Shown piece by piece: positions 39,594 through 50,687 of a stretch of DNA of 64,000 nt; positions within the stretch are counted from its first letter, which is position 1, and each line of letters starts with the position of its first letter. Below the pieces are notes generated by a model. The model was not told where the DNA came from. It ran no database searches and worked only from the letters and a program-made list of their open reading frames with translations. This DNA comes from Linum tenue (Eukaryota > Streptophyta > Magnoliopsida > Malpighiales > Linaceae). The translations under genes were made by a program, and so were the position numbers. The stretch is from assembly GCA_946122785.1 (NCBI GenBank), contig CAMGYJ010000008.1:3993742-4057741 (forward strand), given 5' to 3'.

Positions 39594-41517
39594 ATGGCAG
39601 TTTTCCGCCGAGACAACCCAGTCGCCTCGCTGGATTACGAGGACCCCACCGATCCCCAAGGTTCGATGTTTTGGTTTCTGTAGGTCTAAATTGGTACTGG
39701 ATTCGATTGATTCGCAAAACCTTACTGGTGACTCCACTTAGTGTGTTTCTTGTCTCTATTGTAGACCCCATTTGTGCTTCGATGACGTTTCGAGGTTTGC
39801 GGTTGGGAACCAACAACCGTACTGTGATAGCTCGGCTTCTAAAGACGTGGACAGAAGTCATTGACGGAGAGGTTTGGAAAACGCCAGCATTGCGCATGCT
39901 CTGGATGGACAAAAAGGTTTGTTTACGATTTCCCAGCAAAAAAAACACCAGCTGCTTATGCTTATCTAAACATTCTTTTACACCTGCTAATCCCGCAGAA
40001 ACGAGTTATTGAAGCTCTGGCATATGAAAAGGACATTGATGACGTGATGGCGAGGATCAAAGTTGGTCGTCTGTATCGCCTAAGCATTATCGTTACAATC
40101 CCCTCGAGTAAGAACAAACGCATTGTCCCAGGAGAACTGCGGCTGCTCATGAACTCTGAGCAACTGATTGACAACATCGAAGAAGACCAGAACAATCCTA
40201 AGTTTCCCCTCGACTCATTCATGAACTCTCATTTCTCAATGGTCCCTGCAAAGTTTGAAAGTTTCCACTGCCACGCAGGTAAAGCAATGTACATCACTTT
40301 CACGACCAACACACACTAAAAATCCCATAACATCTATGCAATTACAGATGTCACAGGCTGCGTACGGCGAATCACAGTACCAACTGCCCTCCAAGATGGC
40401 ATGCTTGATTTCCATCTGGTTATTGAAGACTACAGGTATACTAAACTATGTACCTTAGCTCGTTAAAACTTTCGACAGCGAATAATTTATATTTTGTTTG
40501 CATTTGCAAAACAGTGGGAACAAGGCTGTTGTGAAGTACTGTGGCTACGATGTCGCTGGTTACCTCCAACAAGCAGCAGATGTAGAGTCGCACCTCCCGC
40601 TGATAACCACAGTTACATCGGTAGTCTCCGTGCCCGATGCATGCAACGATGATGGTATATATGAGCTGGAATCGACACAAGCCAGTCGTCTGATTATCAG
40701 TTCATACAATGAGACCACTGAAAGAGTCATGAACAGGTATTGATTTCCTAACAATCTCTAACACAATTTGTTCACTTCAAATATGCTTTCATTGCAACAA
40801 CTTAGCCTAACATAGACATCTATTTGCAAAACTCAGGTTTCTGCCATGCCGCAAACCGATCAAGTACATAATCTATGGAACAGCTGAAAGGATGGGATAC
40901 TTACGCTACCCTCGCCCCCCAAAAAGAACACTTGCTCAGATAAAAGAAGACTTGAGTTCAATACCACAAAATCGTGAGGTATATTATGATGCTTTGAAAA
41001 ATCCCAACATTCAAATATGTTTCACTTGCTATTGCCGTGCACTCTAACCTGGCAAAAACAATTTTTATATTTCAGACCCTCTATCGAACCATAATCAAGT
41101 TCACTCATGTCCTATGCCAAATAGATGCTTGCAGAACCACTCGGGAAACGCCAAGGTGAGATTAAATATTTAAATTGACCGGTTTGCACTTTTGGCAAGG
41201 AACGCTTGCATTATTCTCAACAAACCTAACGAGCTTCTATTATGACCAGACTACATTACCACATCGAGGCAAGGTGCAAATCTGAATCATCCGCGGCCGA
41301 TGTTGTACTGAACCACGAGGCAGCTCTGTCAATACTCTGCATGATGCCGGCAAAGTATCTCAAACTGAACGAAGATGAAATAAAAGACATCATCAAGAAA
41401 AACTGCAAAAAGACCTTCGCAGCAGAACTGTACATTGCATGGCCAAACCCAGGTCAGAGCACCGTGCCGCACATCAGGGTTGCCACACTTTGGGATCCTT
41501 GTGCTTTCGACGATTGA
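39594..41517 (+). CDS. RPA70-like OB-fold protein, eight exons, 432 aa
   Basis: Exons 39594-39660, 39765-39916, 39999-40278, 40348-40435, 40515-40736, 40837-40978, 41076-41155 and 41250-41517 all have GT-AG borders and join in frame (1,299 bases). The N-terminal third (TVIARLLKTWTEV, LRMLWMDKK, LYRLSIIV) matches the first OB fold of plant RPA70-like/DUF223 proteins. The second OB region includes VTGCVRRITVP, FHLVIEDYSGNKAVVKYCGYDVAGYL. The C-terminal part has no clear zinc-ribbon of full RPA1. Such proteins bind single-stranded DNA; plant genomes hold many, some mobilised by Helitrons. It is intact and lies between telomere-like blocks in opposite orientation (38.1-39.0 and 42.2-42.4 kb). Whether it is a host gene or transposon cargo is unresolved. 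Confidence 0.8.
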
Positions 41518-41835
41518 ACATCAACTTCGACCAGCTACATTTTGAATCAGGAAAACTGCTACTGATTGACCGCCTTTTGCTGTTTCTACCTAAGCCCTGA
41601 CATAATTGACAACACTTTTGGTCTAGCCTTTTGTCATTTAACAACTACCACCTGGCTTAATTAGGTAGTTCAGTCAAACTGTGAATCTATTGTGAATGCT
41701 TAGGACACATTTTGGGAAATACTTTTGCATATGTACCTATATTCAGTGTTTTTTTTTTTAGGGAAGTACCTATATTCAGTGTTAGACAATATTGATATGC
41801 AGATGTCCTTAATGAAATAAGTTGCAAGGGGAATA
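41518..41835. other. 3' region of the RPA-like gene
   Basis: AT-rich, with a small direct repeat (TACCTATATTCAGTGTT at about 41,735 and 41,767). No gene. Confidence 0.4.
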
Positions 41836-42145
41836 ACTTAAAACCAAAAATGAAATGCTGCTGATGGGTTTCGAACCCAAGCCAAAAATTAGGCTTCCAA
41901 ACTGCCATCCGCTGGACTGCAATCAACATTCTTTATTCAATTGTGTAAGCTTATTAATATGAATCATCCTGCAGCGAAGCGCGGGCTTATTCCCAATAGT
42001 AATAACTTAAAACCAAAACAGAAATGCTTCTGATGGGTGTCGAACCCAAGACATAAATTGGCATTGCAAACTTCCATCCGCTGGACTACAATGAAAATTC
42101 TTTGTCCAATTGTGTACGCTTATTAATATCAATCACCCAAACAAT
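41836..42145 (-). repeat. Two tandem tRNA-like SINE units
   Basis: Two related about 150-bp units (41,836-41,990 and 41,997-42,145). On the minus strand each has an A-box-like TxGTCCAGCGGATGG and a B-box GGGTTCGAxACCC at tRNA-like spacing. They differ at many positions. Between them, CCTGCAGCGAAGCGCGGG followed by AATAGT looks like a decayed Helitron-type end. Confidence 0.55.
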
Positions 42146-42167
42146 TTGCTTGCCACTTAACCAACAA

Positions 42168-42755
42168 AACCCTGAACCCTGAACCCTGAACCCTAAACCC
42201 TAAACCCTAAAACCCTAAACCCTAAACCCTAAACCATGAACCCTAAACCCTGAACCCTAAACCCTAAACCCTAGACCCTAGACCCTGAACCCTAAACCCT
42301 AACCCCTGGACCCCTGGACCCAAGACCCTGAATGTTGAACCCTAAACCCTCTGAACCCTGGACCCTGAACTCTAAACCCTAAACTCTGAACCCTAAACCC
42401 TAATAAAATCATGTTTGCCTTTTTACCTCTAGAGTGTACTTCTTGTTGTTATCCAACTCCACCAAGCAAACGACCCCTTAGTAATGACTAATTAGGATGA
42501 AATGAGTTGTTTGCTAGCTCGAGCCAGAATTTTGATCGAAATTATGAGCCCAAACTCAATAAATGAGTTGTGTCGTGTTCGGATCGTATTAGCTCGTTCA
42601 TAAAAGAGCCGAGAATGAGTTCGGCTTGGCTCATTAAAATGGACCATGTTTCTTTGGAGTGACATGATAATACACCATCAACTTGCCAATTTTCCGGTTT
42701 ATTAATTTCTGTTTACTTTTCACTTGACTTCAATAGCCAAAAGTAACCGGCAAAC
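42168..42755 (-). repeat. Inverted telomere-like unit 3
   Basis: On the minus strand this reads a CCGGTTACTTTTGGC piece (42755-42655), the unique part (about 42675-42403) and then a TTTAGGG-type array (42402-42168). The unique part and the first variants of the array match units 1 and 2 in the same order, so this is an inverted copy placed 3.1 kb away, across the RPA-like gene. Confidence 0.88.
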
Positions 42756-43840
42756 GACCCCTTAGTAATGACTAATTAGCGTGAATCTTAGAGCCATTTT
42801 GTAATAGTTTCATTCTCTCCTTTCCCATTTTAATTTCTAATCGTATGAAAAAGGAAAAACAAATTTGAAAAGTGCCAGAGGGAACATTTGGAGCCTCTTT
42901 TTTAATTTTTCCGTAAAATTTCCCTCTCTCAACGATTTTAGTTTTCCACCCTATGAAAAAAATAAAAATATTGCCAACCCAACTTTACCTTTCTGACTTC
43001 CTTCTCTTCATTTCGTTCTTTCACCTTGCTTGTTCGTCAACCCGCCGGAGTGGAACCAAACCCTTCCCACAATCGTCACTTCGTTCCTTCTCCTTCTCAT
43101 AATCATATATTGTAATCTCAGCCAAAGGTCGGGTTGTCGATTTTAGTTTTGGGTTCTCTTCCCATCGACGGCGGCGCTGCTGCATGCGAGTCCTGATGGA
43201 GGTATGTTCTAAATTCTCTGTCCTTTCTCTCATTTGTGTTGGTCTATCACTGATTTGGAGTTTTGACAGAATAGCCTTTGTACCAACGCGGAGTGAAGTT
43301 CTCGGGTCCTCAATTGTTCATCGACGAGGATTGTAATCAGATCCAATGAATCAAGCGGTCCATTCAATTTTTTTCGTCTCTGCTCTTGATTTGATTGTAG
43401 GCTCGATAGTTTTTGTTTCTGACCTCAATTAATTTCCATTGGCAAAGCGGTTCGGATTGTAATCAAAGCGTTCAGAGTGGTTTGAAACCTGTGGCTGTGG
43501 TTGTTGCTCGGTTTTGCTCTGTGCTCGGTTTTTGACCTCAGGTTCGTTCTTCTGCTTAGTGCTTAGTGTTTAGTTCCAAGCTAGATATTTTTCAATACAG
43601 AGTGTTTTTCAACTAGAACACAAAAATAATCTGGACCAGCAAAAGTAGAGGCATACATTGTTGATTGGAAAAGAAGTTTAATGAACCTAAAACATGAACA
43701 ACCAGGACCAGAAAGTATGAAAATACCCAACCAAACATCATAACGTCCTCCAATCAAAGAACCTAACTCGTCCATAGAGTATCAAACAAATGGCCAGATT
43801 CCAAATGTGTCTCCGGTTATTAGAATCCATGCCAATCTTT
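42756..43840. other. Intergenic; leader-like exon and 65-bp repeat
   Basis: 42,970-43,210 is pyrimidine-rich and ends at a strong donor (GATGGAG|GTATGT near 43,201), so it may be the first exon of an unseen plus-strand transcript. 43616-43680 is the inverted copy of 31646-31710. No complete gene. Confidence 0.4.
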
Positions 43841-46728
43841 TCAACTAGCCTTCTTGCTGCTCCTCAGGCCTTCCCTTCTAGTACATGGCTTCTTCTGCAA
43901 CATTGAATATATAAAGTTTAGTTCCAACAGAAATAATTGTTTCCCAAAAGTATTCTAGACATGCACAATGAACTTCTAATATTACAGTTGGTGGATCAGG
44001 GATGTCGGTTGTATCAACATCCTCTTCAGTATCCTCCTCTGATAACTCTGGACAAGTTCTGGCATTATGAGTATCCTTCCCACATTTCCTGCAATGTTTT
44101 GGTTTTCTGCCAATGTGTGGTGCTTGCTGGTCAGCTCCGTTGTTGGCGACGTTTTCACTATTTGGTTCTTCATTAGTTTCAGTATCAGTAGGTTCTGGTG
44201 TTGTAGGCCTCACATAATCAGGAGGCTTCTTACAAGTGCTTTTTTTATGACCCAATAAGCCACATCTGCTACACTTTCGTTGCTCCCCTTTCTTCCTTTT
44301 GTTTTCTTGTCCACCCGAACCTTTGTATTTCACAGGATGTGGATCCAAAAGTTTCTCTTTTGCCTTTGGTCTATTGATATCTGGGATCTCAGTATCACCT
44401 TCGTTCATCATGTCTAGCGATTCACATATGGATGCAATTCCTGTACGAGCAAGGTTGAAGCTTTCGCTTGATTTTGCCCCTTTTAACCATAACTGGGAGC
44501 TGCTTTGTTGAAGAAGCCCATATCTGAAAACCACATTCAATATTATCCTGTTAAAACGTCACGAAAAAGTGAAAGCTTATGTTCTAAAACGGGTCAACGC
44601 CCTCTGGTACCACCTTAGTATTTAATAAACACATCTGAACTGCTTTCTTAAACACAGTAACACACAATTTCCAGCTTTATACAGTAACTACAAACCTGAA
44701 TGTGAATAGTCTAGCCTCGTCCATATTGTGTGGTTGTTGTAAGCTATCAAGTGTCTTCGGCTTCTTTGACCACCTTAACTTTACCAACCGTTCTGGAAGT
44801 TCCAGCATACCCTCTTCTTTCAGTAGATGAACCATATGAGCGCATGGTATTCCCATATAGTGGTAATAGTTACAACTACACTCCATAGCGAAGGGCTCAA
44901 TTGTGTATGTGACCTGAAAAACCTTTTGTTTACCTGACATTGTCACTCTGTAAATGCGTTGGTTTTCCGATATCTCTGAATCCATCCTTACACAAGCTCC
45001 CGACTTTTCAACCTCATCTCTGAATTTGAAAAAGGCTTCTTTAGTGAATAATTTAGACGCACTCTTCTGAAGTGAGACTAATATATTAGACGTTATTGTC
45101 CGTTCACGATGGATGGACTCAAAATCAGCTTGTTGCTCCATCTCCCTCATATCCCTAGCCCAACGATCAAAATGAATAAAAAACTCAAGTAGATTATGAT
45201 TGTTTTCGATATACTTGGTAAGCTGAGAGTTGATTCCTTCACATCTAGACGTTGTTGACAAGCCTGCAAAGAACTTTGAGCGCAAGTATGTATACCCCCA
45301 TTCAGTTCTTTGGTCAAATAGATGTGAAACCCAATTGTTATGCTGCTGTGAGCACTCCTCGACCATTGTTTTCCACTTCTCTTCAAATACTGAAGGTTCC
45401 CAATCAGCTGACACGAAATGTTTCCATTGTGGCAAGAAGTTAGGATTGTCCCTCACTTTTCTGGCAATAGTTTTGTCTATGTGCCAAGCACATAAACGAT
45501 GTGTCGCATCGGGGAATACTTGCTGAATTGCATTGCGCATGGCTTTATCTCCATCTGTAACAACAGTTTTAGGATCTACACCGCCCAACCTTCTCCTCAA
45601 GGCATCTAGAACCCATACATAGTTTTCTTCTTTCTCATTTGCCAAAAATGAACATCCAAATATGCAACTGTTGAAGTGGTGGTTCACACCTAAAAAATAA
45701 ACAGGTTATTAAAATTACTTCACTAATAAGACAAGAATTACACTGTACCCATAACGCATGGAAGTGATATTGCATTAAGTTTCAATGAATAAATTCTTTA
45801 TACTTTATAGGAATGAAAATATAAGTTACTATGAACCGAAAATAAAAGAATTAGTACCTGAAAAAATGACTAGAGGCATATTGTAGACGTTCTTTTTGTA
45901 AGTCGCATCGAAAGCCAATAATTCTCCAAAGCATGCATAATCAGCCACTGAAATACTATCTGCCCAGAACAAGTTAACAAGCCTGTCTTCATCGTCTTTT
46001 TTTAGCTCAATTACGAACTGTTCATCCGCACTTAGTTTCGCCTGTAGGTAAGCTAGTGCTGTCGCAGCATCACCATCACTAATCTGTTCCTTCCGATCTT
46101 TGTCCACGTAATTATACGCATCTTTCCTCGTGAACCCCATCTTGCTATAGCCTCCTGCCTCTGCAACCGCTAGTGAAACAATCTGTGATGTTTTCATTCC
46201 TGCTGCTCTCCGGAAATTGATTGCTGCTTTAACTGCTTCACTCAACTGTCGATTCCCTTTCATGTAGTGTCGGTATATTTTTGGAACCGTTACGTGAGAG
46301 TGCACGTTATGAAAGGTATCCACAAACCACTTCCCATCTGACTTGTCTAGTCGTACACGAATCCTAGCTTTGCAGTCAAATCTCGTCTCTCCTTTTGGTT
46401 CCCTCTTTCGTTCACCCTTTCGGTCGCGCTTTGTTCCTTGACCAGAACATACAAACCGACGCCATATCATGACCTTGTCTTTATCTCGGCCAATATCTTC
46501 TTTCCTGACGTCAAAGCCGGTGACCAGCCCATAGTTCCTCCAAAAATCATAGGCTTCTTCAGTGTTAGCGAATCTTAGCTTCTCGATATCTTCTTGCTGT
46601 AGAAGTAAGAGATCGGCAAGATCATCATCTTCTACCTCTGAACTTTGGTGAACGTTGTGAATAGTTGAACCGTTACTGTTGTTAATATCTTCATTGTTTT
46701 CCACTTCGACGAGTTCATCGTCTTCCAT
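43841..46728 (-). CDS. Mutator-like transposase / FAR1-like protein, four exons, 818 aa
   Basis: Exons 46728-45858, 45689-44696, 44523-43986 and 43894-43841 join in frame (2,457 bases). Domains: acidic N-terminus; FAR1-type DNA-binding domain (about 50-150, ANTEEAYDFW ... HSHV); MULE transposase core with candidate catalytic D274 (FDATY), D336 (VTDGD) and E441 (SRCEGIN) and the C357-x2-H360 pair; SWIM zinc finger C561-x-C563-x9-C573-x-H575; two CCHC knuckles at C706-C709-H714-C719 and C766-C769-H774-C779. It would bind element ends and cut DNA in the nucleus; domesticated relatives (FHY3/FAR1) are transcription factors. All catalytic positions are present, so an active transposase is possible. 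It is divergent from the Ulp1-like gene, 689 bp away. No terminal inverted repeats found by eye. Confidence 0.88.
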
Positions 46729-47417
46729 GATCGTCGCGCTTGTGATTGTCCAAGCCAACTAACCCTAACTAGCCAAAGTAGTACTAAGGAACTAGCCTCT
46801 CCGCTGGCGCTTCACTATGAAAAACCTAACGGATGTTGTATATAAGCTGTGAAATTAAATCCTTGTTTTTAACAGAACAATTTGGGTCCAAACATCCATG
46901 GGCTAGACTGAATTCGTTTGGCCTATTTAAATAAAACTAGTGGGCCTAAATAACCTCCTTGGTTCGCATAACCAAGCCTGCCGCGGGAAGCCTAGATCAC
47001 TCTTAATTTATTGGTTGAAAATGGGCCAAACGTGAATTCATAAACTGGCGGAGCCACAACCAACCAAGGAGGTTAAATTGGCATCGTCTTCTTCCCTTCT
47101 TCCATCTGCTTTCGTGGTCATGTCTTTTCGAACCTTAAAACCCTAAAATGAAGCCCCTAATCGGTTTAATGAGGTGGATAAATATAGAAGTTCACACGTA
47201 ACTAGTTAATTCCTTATTAAGTTCATTTAATGAGGTGGATAAATATAGAAGTTCCCACATATAAAAAAACTCTAATTGATATCTCACGGGTTTTCCTAAT
47301 AGACGAGGTTAAACACCCCTCTGGCGCATCTATTAATATGGCCAAACATCTTGCCCAAAACTCATTCAACTAAAAGTAGCGCAGAGGCCCTTTGGTCAAC
47401 ATTGTGTCTGTAACATT
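46729..47417. promoter_or_regulatory. Bidirectional promoter between transposase and Ulp1-like gene
   Basis: 689 bp separating two divergent start codons. Contains a 33-bp direct repeat, TTTAATGAGGTGGATAAATA..., at 47165 and 47226 (61 bp apart, one mismatch), possibly a protein-binding site. No unambiguous TATA assignment. Confidence 0.5.
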
Positions 47418-49582
47418 ATGGGGAAGGAAGTGTAAGTTCTGCAATCCGCTAATGTGTTTTCTTTTAACTTTTTAGTCAGCTATTTCGTTGTATTTGTTCT
47501 TATATTCCACTCTCTCGTTGCTTTTTTGTACAATTATATTAGGGAGAAGAACAAGATGACGAGCGGCCAGTCTACTGTACGCCAAACGCGTCCTCTAGCC
47601 GAGTCTATGGTTCGTCCAGGAGCTTTAACAGTAGGTTATTTATACAAAACTTATTCTGACTTGATTGTTCATTATTGTAGGAATTGGAGAACTATGTATC
47701 TCCTGCAAAGAAAACAAGAATGCAAGACGTCATCCCCCCACCTACACCCGACTCGAAGGTGATTGTTCTTGATGCTGAACCAGGGCTGGAACATTATGAG
47801 CTAGGTGTGCAAAACAAACCCCTCACGCCTCCACAAAAATTGTCAATGAAGGTATGTAATCCTAGTGATGTACATATGCTTCCTTTTCGCCCACTATTTT
47901 CGTTGTTTTCCTTCGTTCCTTTCTCCGCCACTTGTAATCCTAGTGAAAACCTCTTCTTATTTCCTCTATTTGTTCGTTCTCCATGATTGAAGGGTACCAC
48001 AAGGTTTGAGCTCCCTACAGCCGTCAACTACAGTGACGAAGAAGTGAGTTTTGCTCACTATATATTTGCAGAAGACCTTCCTCCTGATGAAGCTTTGGTC
48101 AAAACAATGATGAAATCATACACCAGGCAGACATTATGGAGCTTATGCCCCGAGTCAAGCGTTGATGCTGATGTAAGTACTTCTGCGAAAAGCCCCTAGT
48201 TGACCTGAACGTGCTTAACGATTTTTAATCATTGGATTTTATTTCTATTGTGTTTTAGCTAATTACAGCGTTAGCATGCCACTTGACCTTGGACGAAGTT
48301 AAAAGCGATACTGGTCGTGGAAGAAGAGTGTGCTTTCTGCCTACGGAATTGCAGGTAAGTGTTGCTTTTGCTTTGTAATTCTAATTCAGTTTACACAGGG
48401 TTGGTTGTTTACTAAGTAAGATTAGTGTTCAATGATTTAACTTCATTTTCCTACCAGGATATGGTCGTTAATTATGGCATGACATCTGCAAAGGCATTAG
48501 AGTTATATGATACAAAATTCCTATCAAAAGCTCGTAACTGTAGAAAGGTTATGACTTCTCCACAATTCTTCCTTCTCATTTCTGCTTATTTAGTAGCGGT
48601 TTTCACAACATATGTGCGCGTGAATTATGCCTGCCCTTCTGCTTAATTTCTTGAATGAATTATGTCGGAAAACTAATTAGTTAATTGGATTGTTTTCTCG
48701 TACCTGTGAAGGTTTGTCTTCCCATGAAAGATATGATGAATGATGAAGGCATCCACTGGTATTTAGCTATAATTTTGATGGACCAGAAACAAGTACACAT
48801 TCTGGATTCATGCCCATCAAAAGAGCGCCAGACAATCCGTAGGAATGCAGTTAACACAATGGTATAGTTAAAATTTGTGCCATTGAATACATACTTCAAT
48901 ACACGTGTTTGTAAAACAATTATGTGGCATTATATTTTCCAACAAAATTTTGTAATTCATAGGTTACTTTTTGAACGTTGTAGATTGAATTTCTGAACGA
49001 CTTGTTCGATGCCTTACACAAGGAAGTTCAATCAACATGTGCACCACCACAGATTAAGGAGTTTTCTTTGACCACTCCTGAAGTTCCTACACAACGACAC
49101 AAGTAAGAATGTATATTTGGTCATAATTTCACTAGACAAATAAAATATTTGTGTCTTACGTAATGCATCTTTCTAAACAGGAATGATAGTGGGATCTGGG
49201 TTTGTGTGTGGATGATGGGATCAACTTGGGATGATGACTATTATATTTGGGTAAGAAATCACCTACTACCTAGGCCCATTTATTTCTACGAGCACATTAA
49301 AAAAACTATGTCAACTATTGTATTAATACGTTATATTTTCTGTCCTTACAGCCATGCAATCATTTGAGAAGAATGCAGGTGGCATTGTACCTAGTCAAAG
49401 AGCCTACCAATTACATAAGACACAAGGTGCTCAAGAAAGCAAATCAGAATGCGCCTAGGTTTGAAGCTCAGACACTTGAGTACAAAATAGCTTCCCAAGA
49501 GAGGAAAGCAGGTTCCCAGAAGAGGCTAATTCAGGAAAGCAGCTTGCCAGAAGAGGCGAATTCAGGGCTCAAGGATATCTAG
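47418..49582 (+). CDS. Ulp1/SENP-fold protein (C48), ten exons, catalytic Cys replaced by Ser
   Basis: Exons 47418-47431, 47543-47630, 47681-47851, 47993-48172, 48259-48354, 48458-48547, 48712-48861, 48984-49102, 49181-49250 and 49352-49582 keep frame throughout (1,209 bases, 402 residues). Residues 1-95 look disordered. The protease fold follows: H228 in GIHWYLAII, D245 in ILDSCPS, oxyanion-type Q300, and NDSGIWVC in which S306 occupies the position of the nucleophilic Cys (normally DCG). The C-terminus is a charged helix ending LKDI. Ulp1 proteases remove SUMO; loss of Cys predicts no normal cysteine protease activity, though binding could persist. Ulp1-like genes are known cargo of certain Mutator-like elements (Kaonashi type), and this one is head to head with a MULE transposase. 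First-exon choice (14 bases) is the least certain part. Confidence 0.82.
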
Positions 49583-49764
49583 TCGCATAGTGTGTTCTGC
49601 TAAAACATTTTAGCATTTAGTTTTGTTTCTTCCTTTCCAACGAATGCCCTCTTTATGGTAAAGATTTAAGGATATCTAGTCGCATAGTGTGTTCTGCTAA
49701 AACATTTTAGCATTTAGTTTTGTTTCTTCCTTTCCAACAAATGCCCTCTTTATGGTAACGATTT
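49571..49764 (+). repeat. 97-bp tandem duplication across the Ulp1 stop codon
   Basis: AAGGATATCTAGTCGCATAG... at 49571 is repeated from 49668 with a few changes. The first copy contains the last codons and stop of the Ulp1-like gene, the second lies in the 3' UTR. Confidence 0.85.
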
Positions 49765-50336
49765 AAGGACACGTTTATTATTCAGCCGAATAAGCACAAG
49801 TACACAGCCAGAGGCTAGTTTGCCAAACAGAAATGGAACCGCTACAGATCATGTCAAAGACTACTGAAAGAATGGACCAAAAACACACATGATCCTGGAA
49901 AGGGACATCTTAAGCACCTAATTCCGATACACATTAACTCGGTCTATCATCAATGCATAAAACCGTCACCACAATTCGTCAAAACCCTTACCTTGTCAAA
50001 GTTAACCACGAAGATAGAAGCAGGACTGGGCCTGTCGGGGTCTCTGTTTAGTTCGAACCCCACGGTTTCAGTGTAAAAAAATGTAGGAATAGAATTTTTG
50101 AAATACAGACTCCACAGCTGTAGCCTCCGCTTCAAACAACGAGACCTCTCTTCCCAAATCAGTCTACAATACACCTCATCCATATCAGAGATCCATCCAA
50201 AATCACAGCAGTGTAGTTCGAAAATTAATTTCGGCAATTTCAATTCAAAATCCCTTTCTTACCTCCCTAGCAGATCCTGAAGGAACCATGGCCTCTTTCA
50301 TTGCCTTCTCCAGTGCAATCATCTCCGCCTGCCAGC
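49765..50336 (-). pseudogene. Two exon-like fragments on the minus strand, identity uncertain
   Basis: 50336-50271 translates WQAEMIALEKAMKEAMVPS and ends at GAG|GTAAGAAAG, a strong donor. A second piece ends RPSPASIFVVNFDK at 49991 before GTAAGG; the latter recalls the start of an RRM in RS-type splicing factors, but the match is short. The copia LTR at 50337 cuts directly into the first piece. Probably remains of a host gene or captured exons. Confidence 0.3.
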
Positions 50337-50552
50337 TGTTTACACAAGTGAATTACTCATACAAGCAACAATTAGTTTTCATTCAAAGGGATGGGGGTGC
50401 TTATGCTTGTAGAAAAGGTAAAGAGGAGGCAGAAATCGATCGGAAACCCTCAAAGTCTGAGGTTCCAGCTCTTCCATTTTATATACCGTTATACAGTACT
50501 TAATACAAGTTTAAACTAAGCTTACCACGTGTCTTAGTCTAACTTGCTAACA
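50337..50552 (-). repeat. 3' LTR of the truncated copia element
   Basis: Starts TGTTAGCAAG at 50552 (minus), carries a TATA-like box near 50484 and ends TGTAAACA at 50337; about 216 bp, consistent with a small copia LTR. Confidence 0.6.
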
Positions 50553-50687
50553 TAACTAATTGTTTATCGTTTAAACGACTAACAAGAGTAAAGGTAAAAC
50601 GACAACGCATAAGGTAAGTTGGGAATGAAACGTATCCAAATTCTTCTTCAACGAAACGTCTTCATCTTCGCGCCCTTCTGCTCTGCA

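Noticed and set aside
41955..42000. Sixth Helitron 3' end
   Set aside because: The hairpin CCTGC...GCGGG is weak and the end reads AATAGT rather than CTAGT; kept only as a remark.
38076..42402. Possible CRISPR-like or minisatellite arrays
   Set aside because: The period is 7 bases with telomere-type variants and no spacers; this is telomere-like repeat DNA of a plant.
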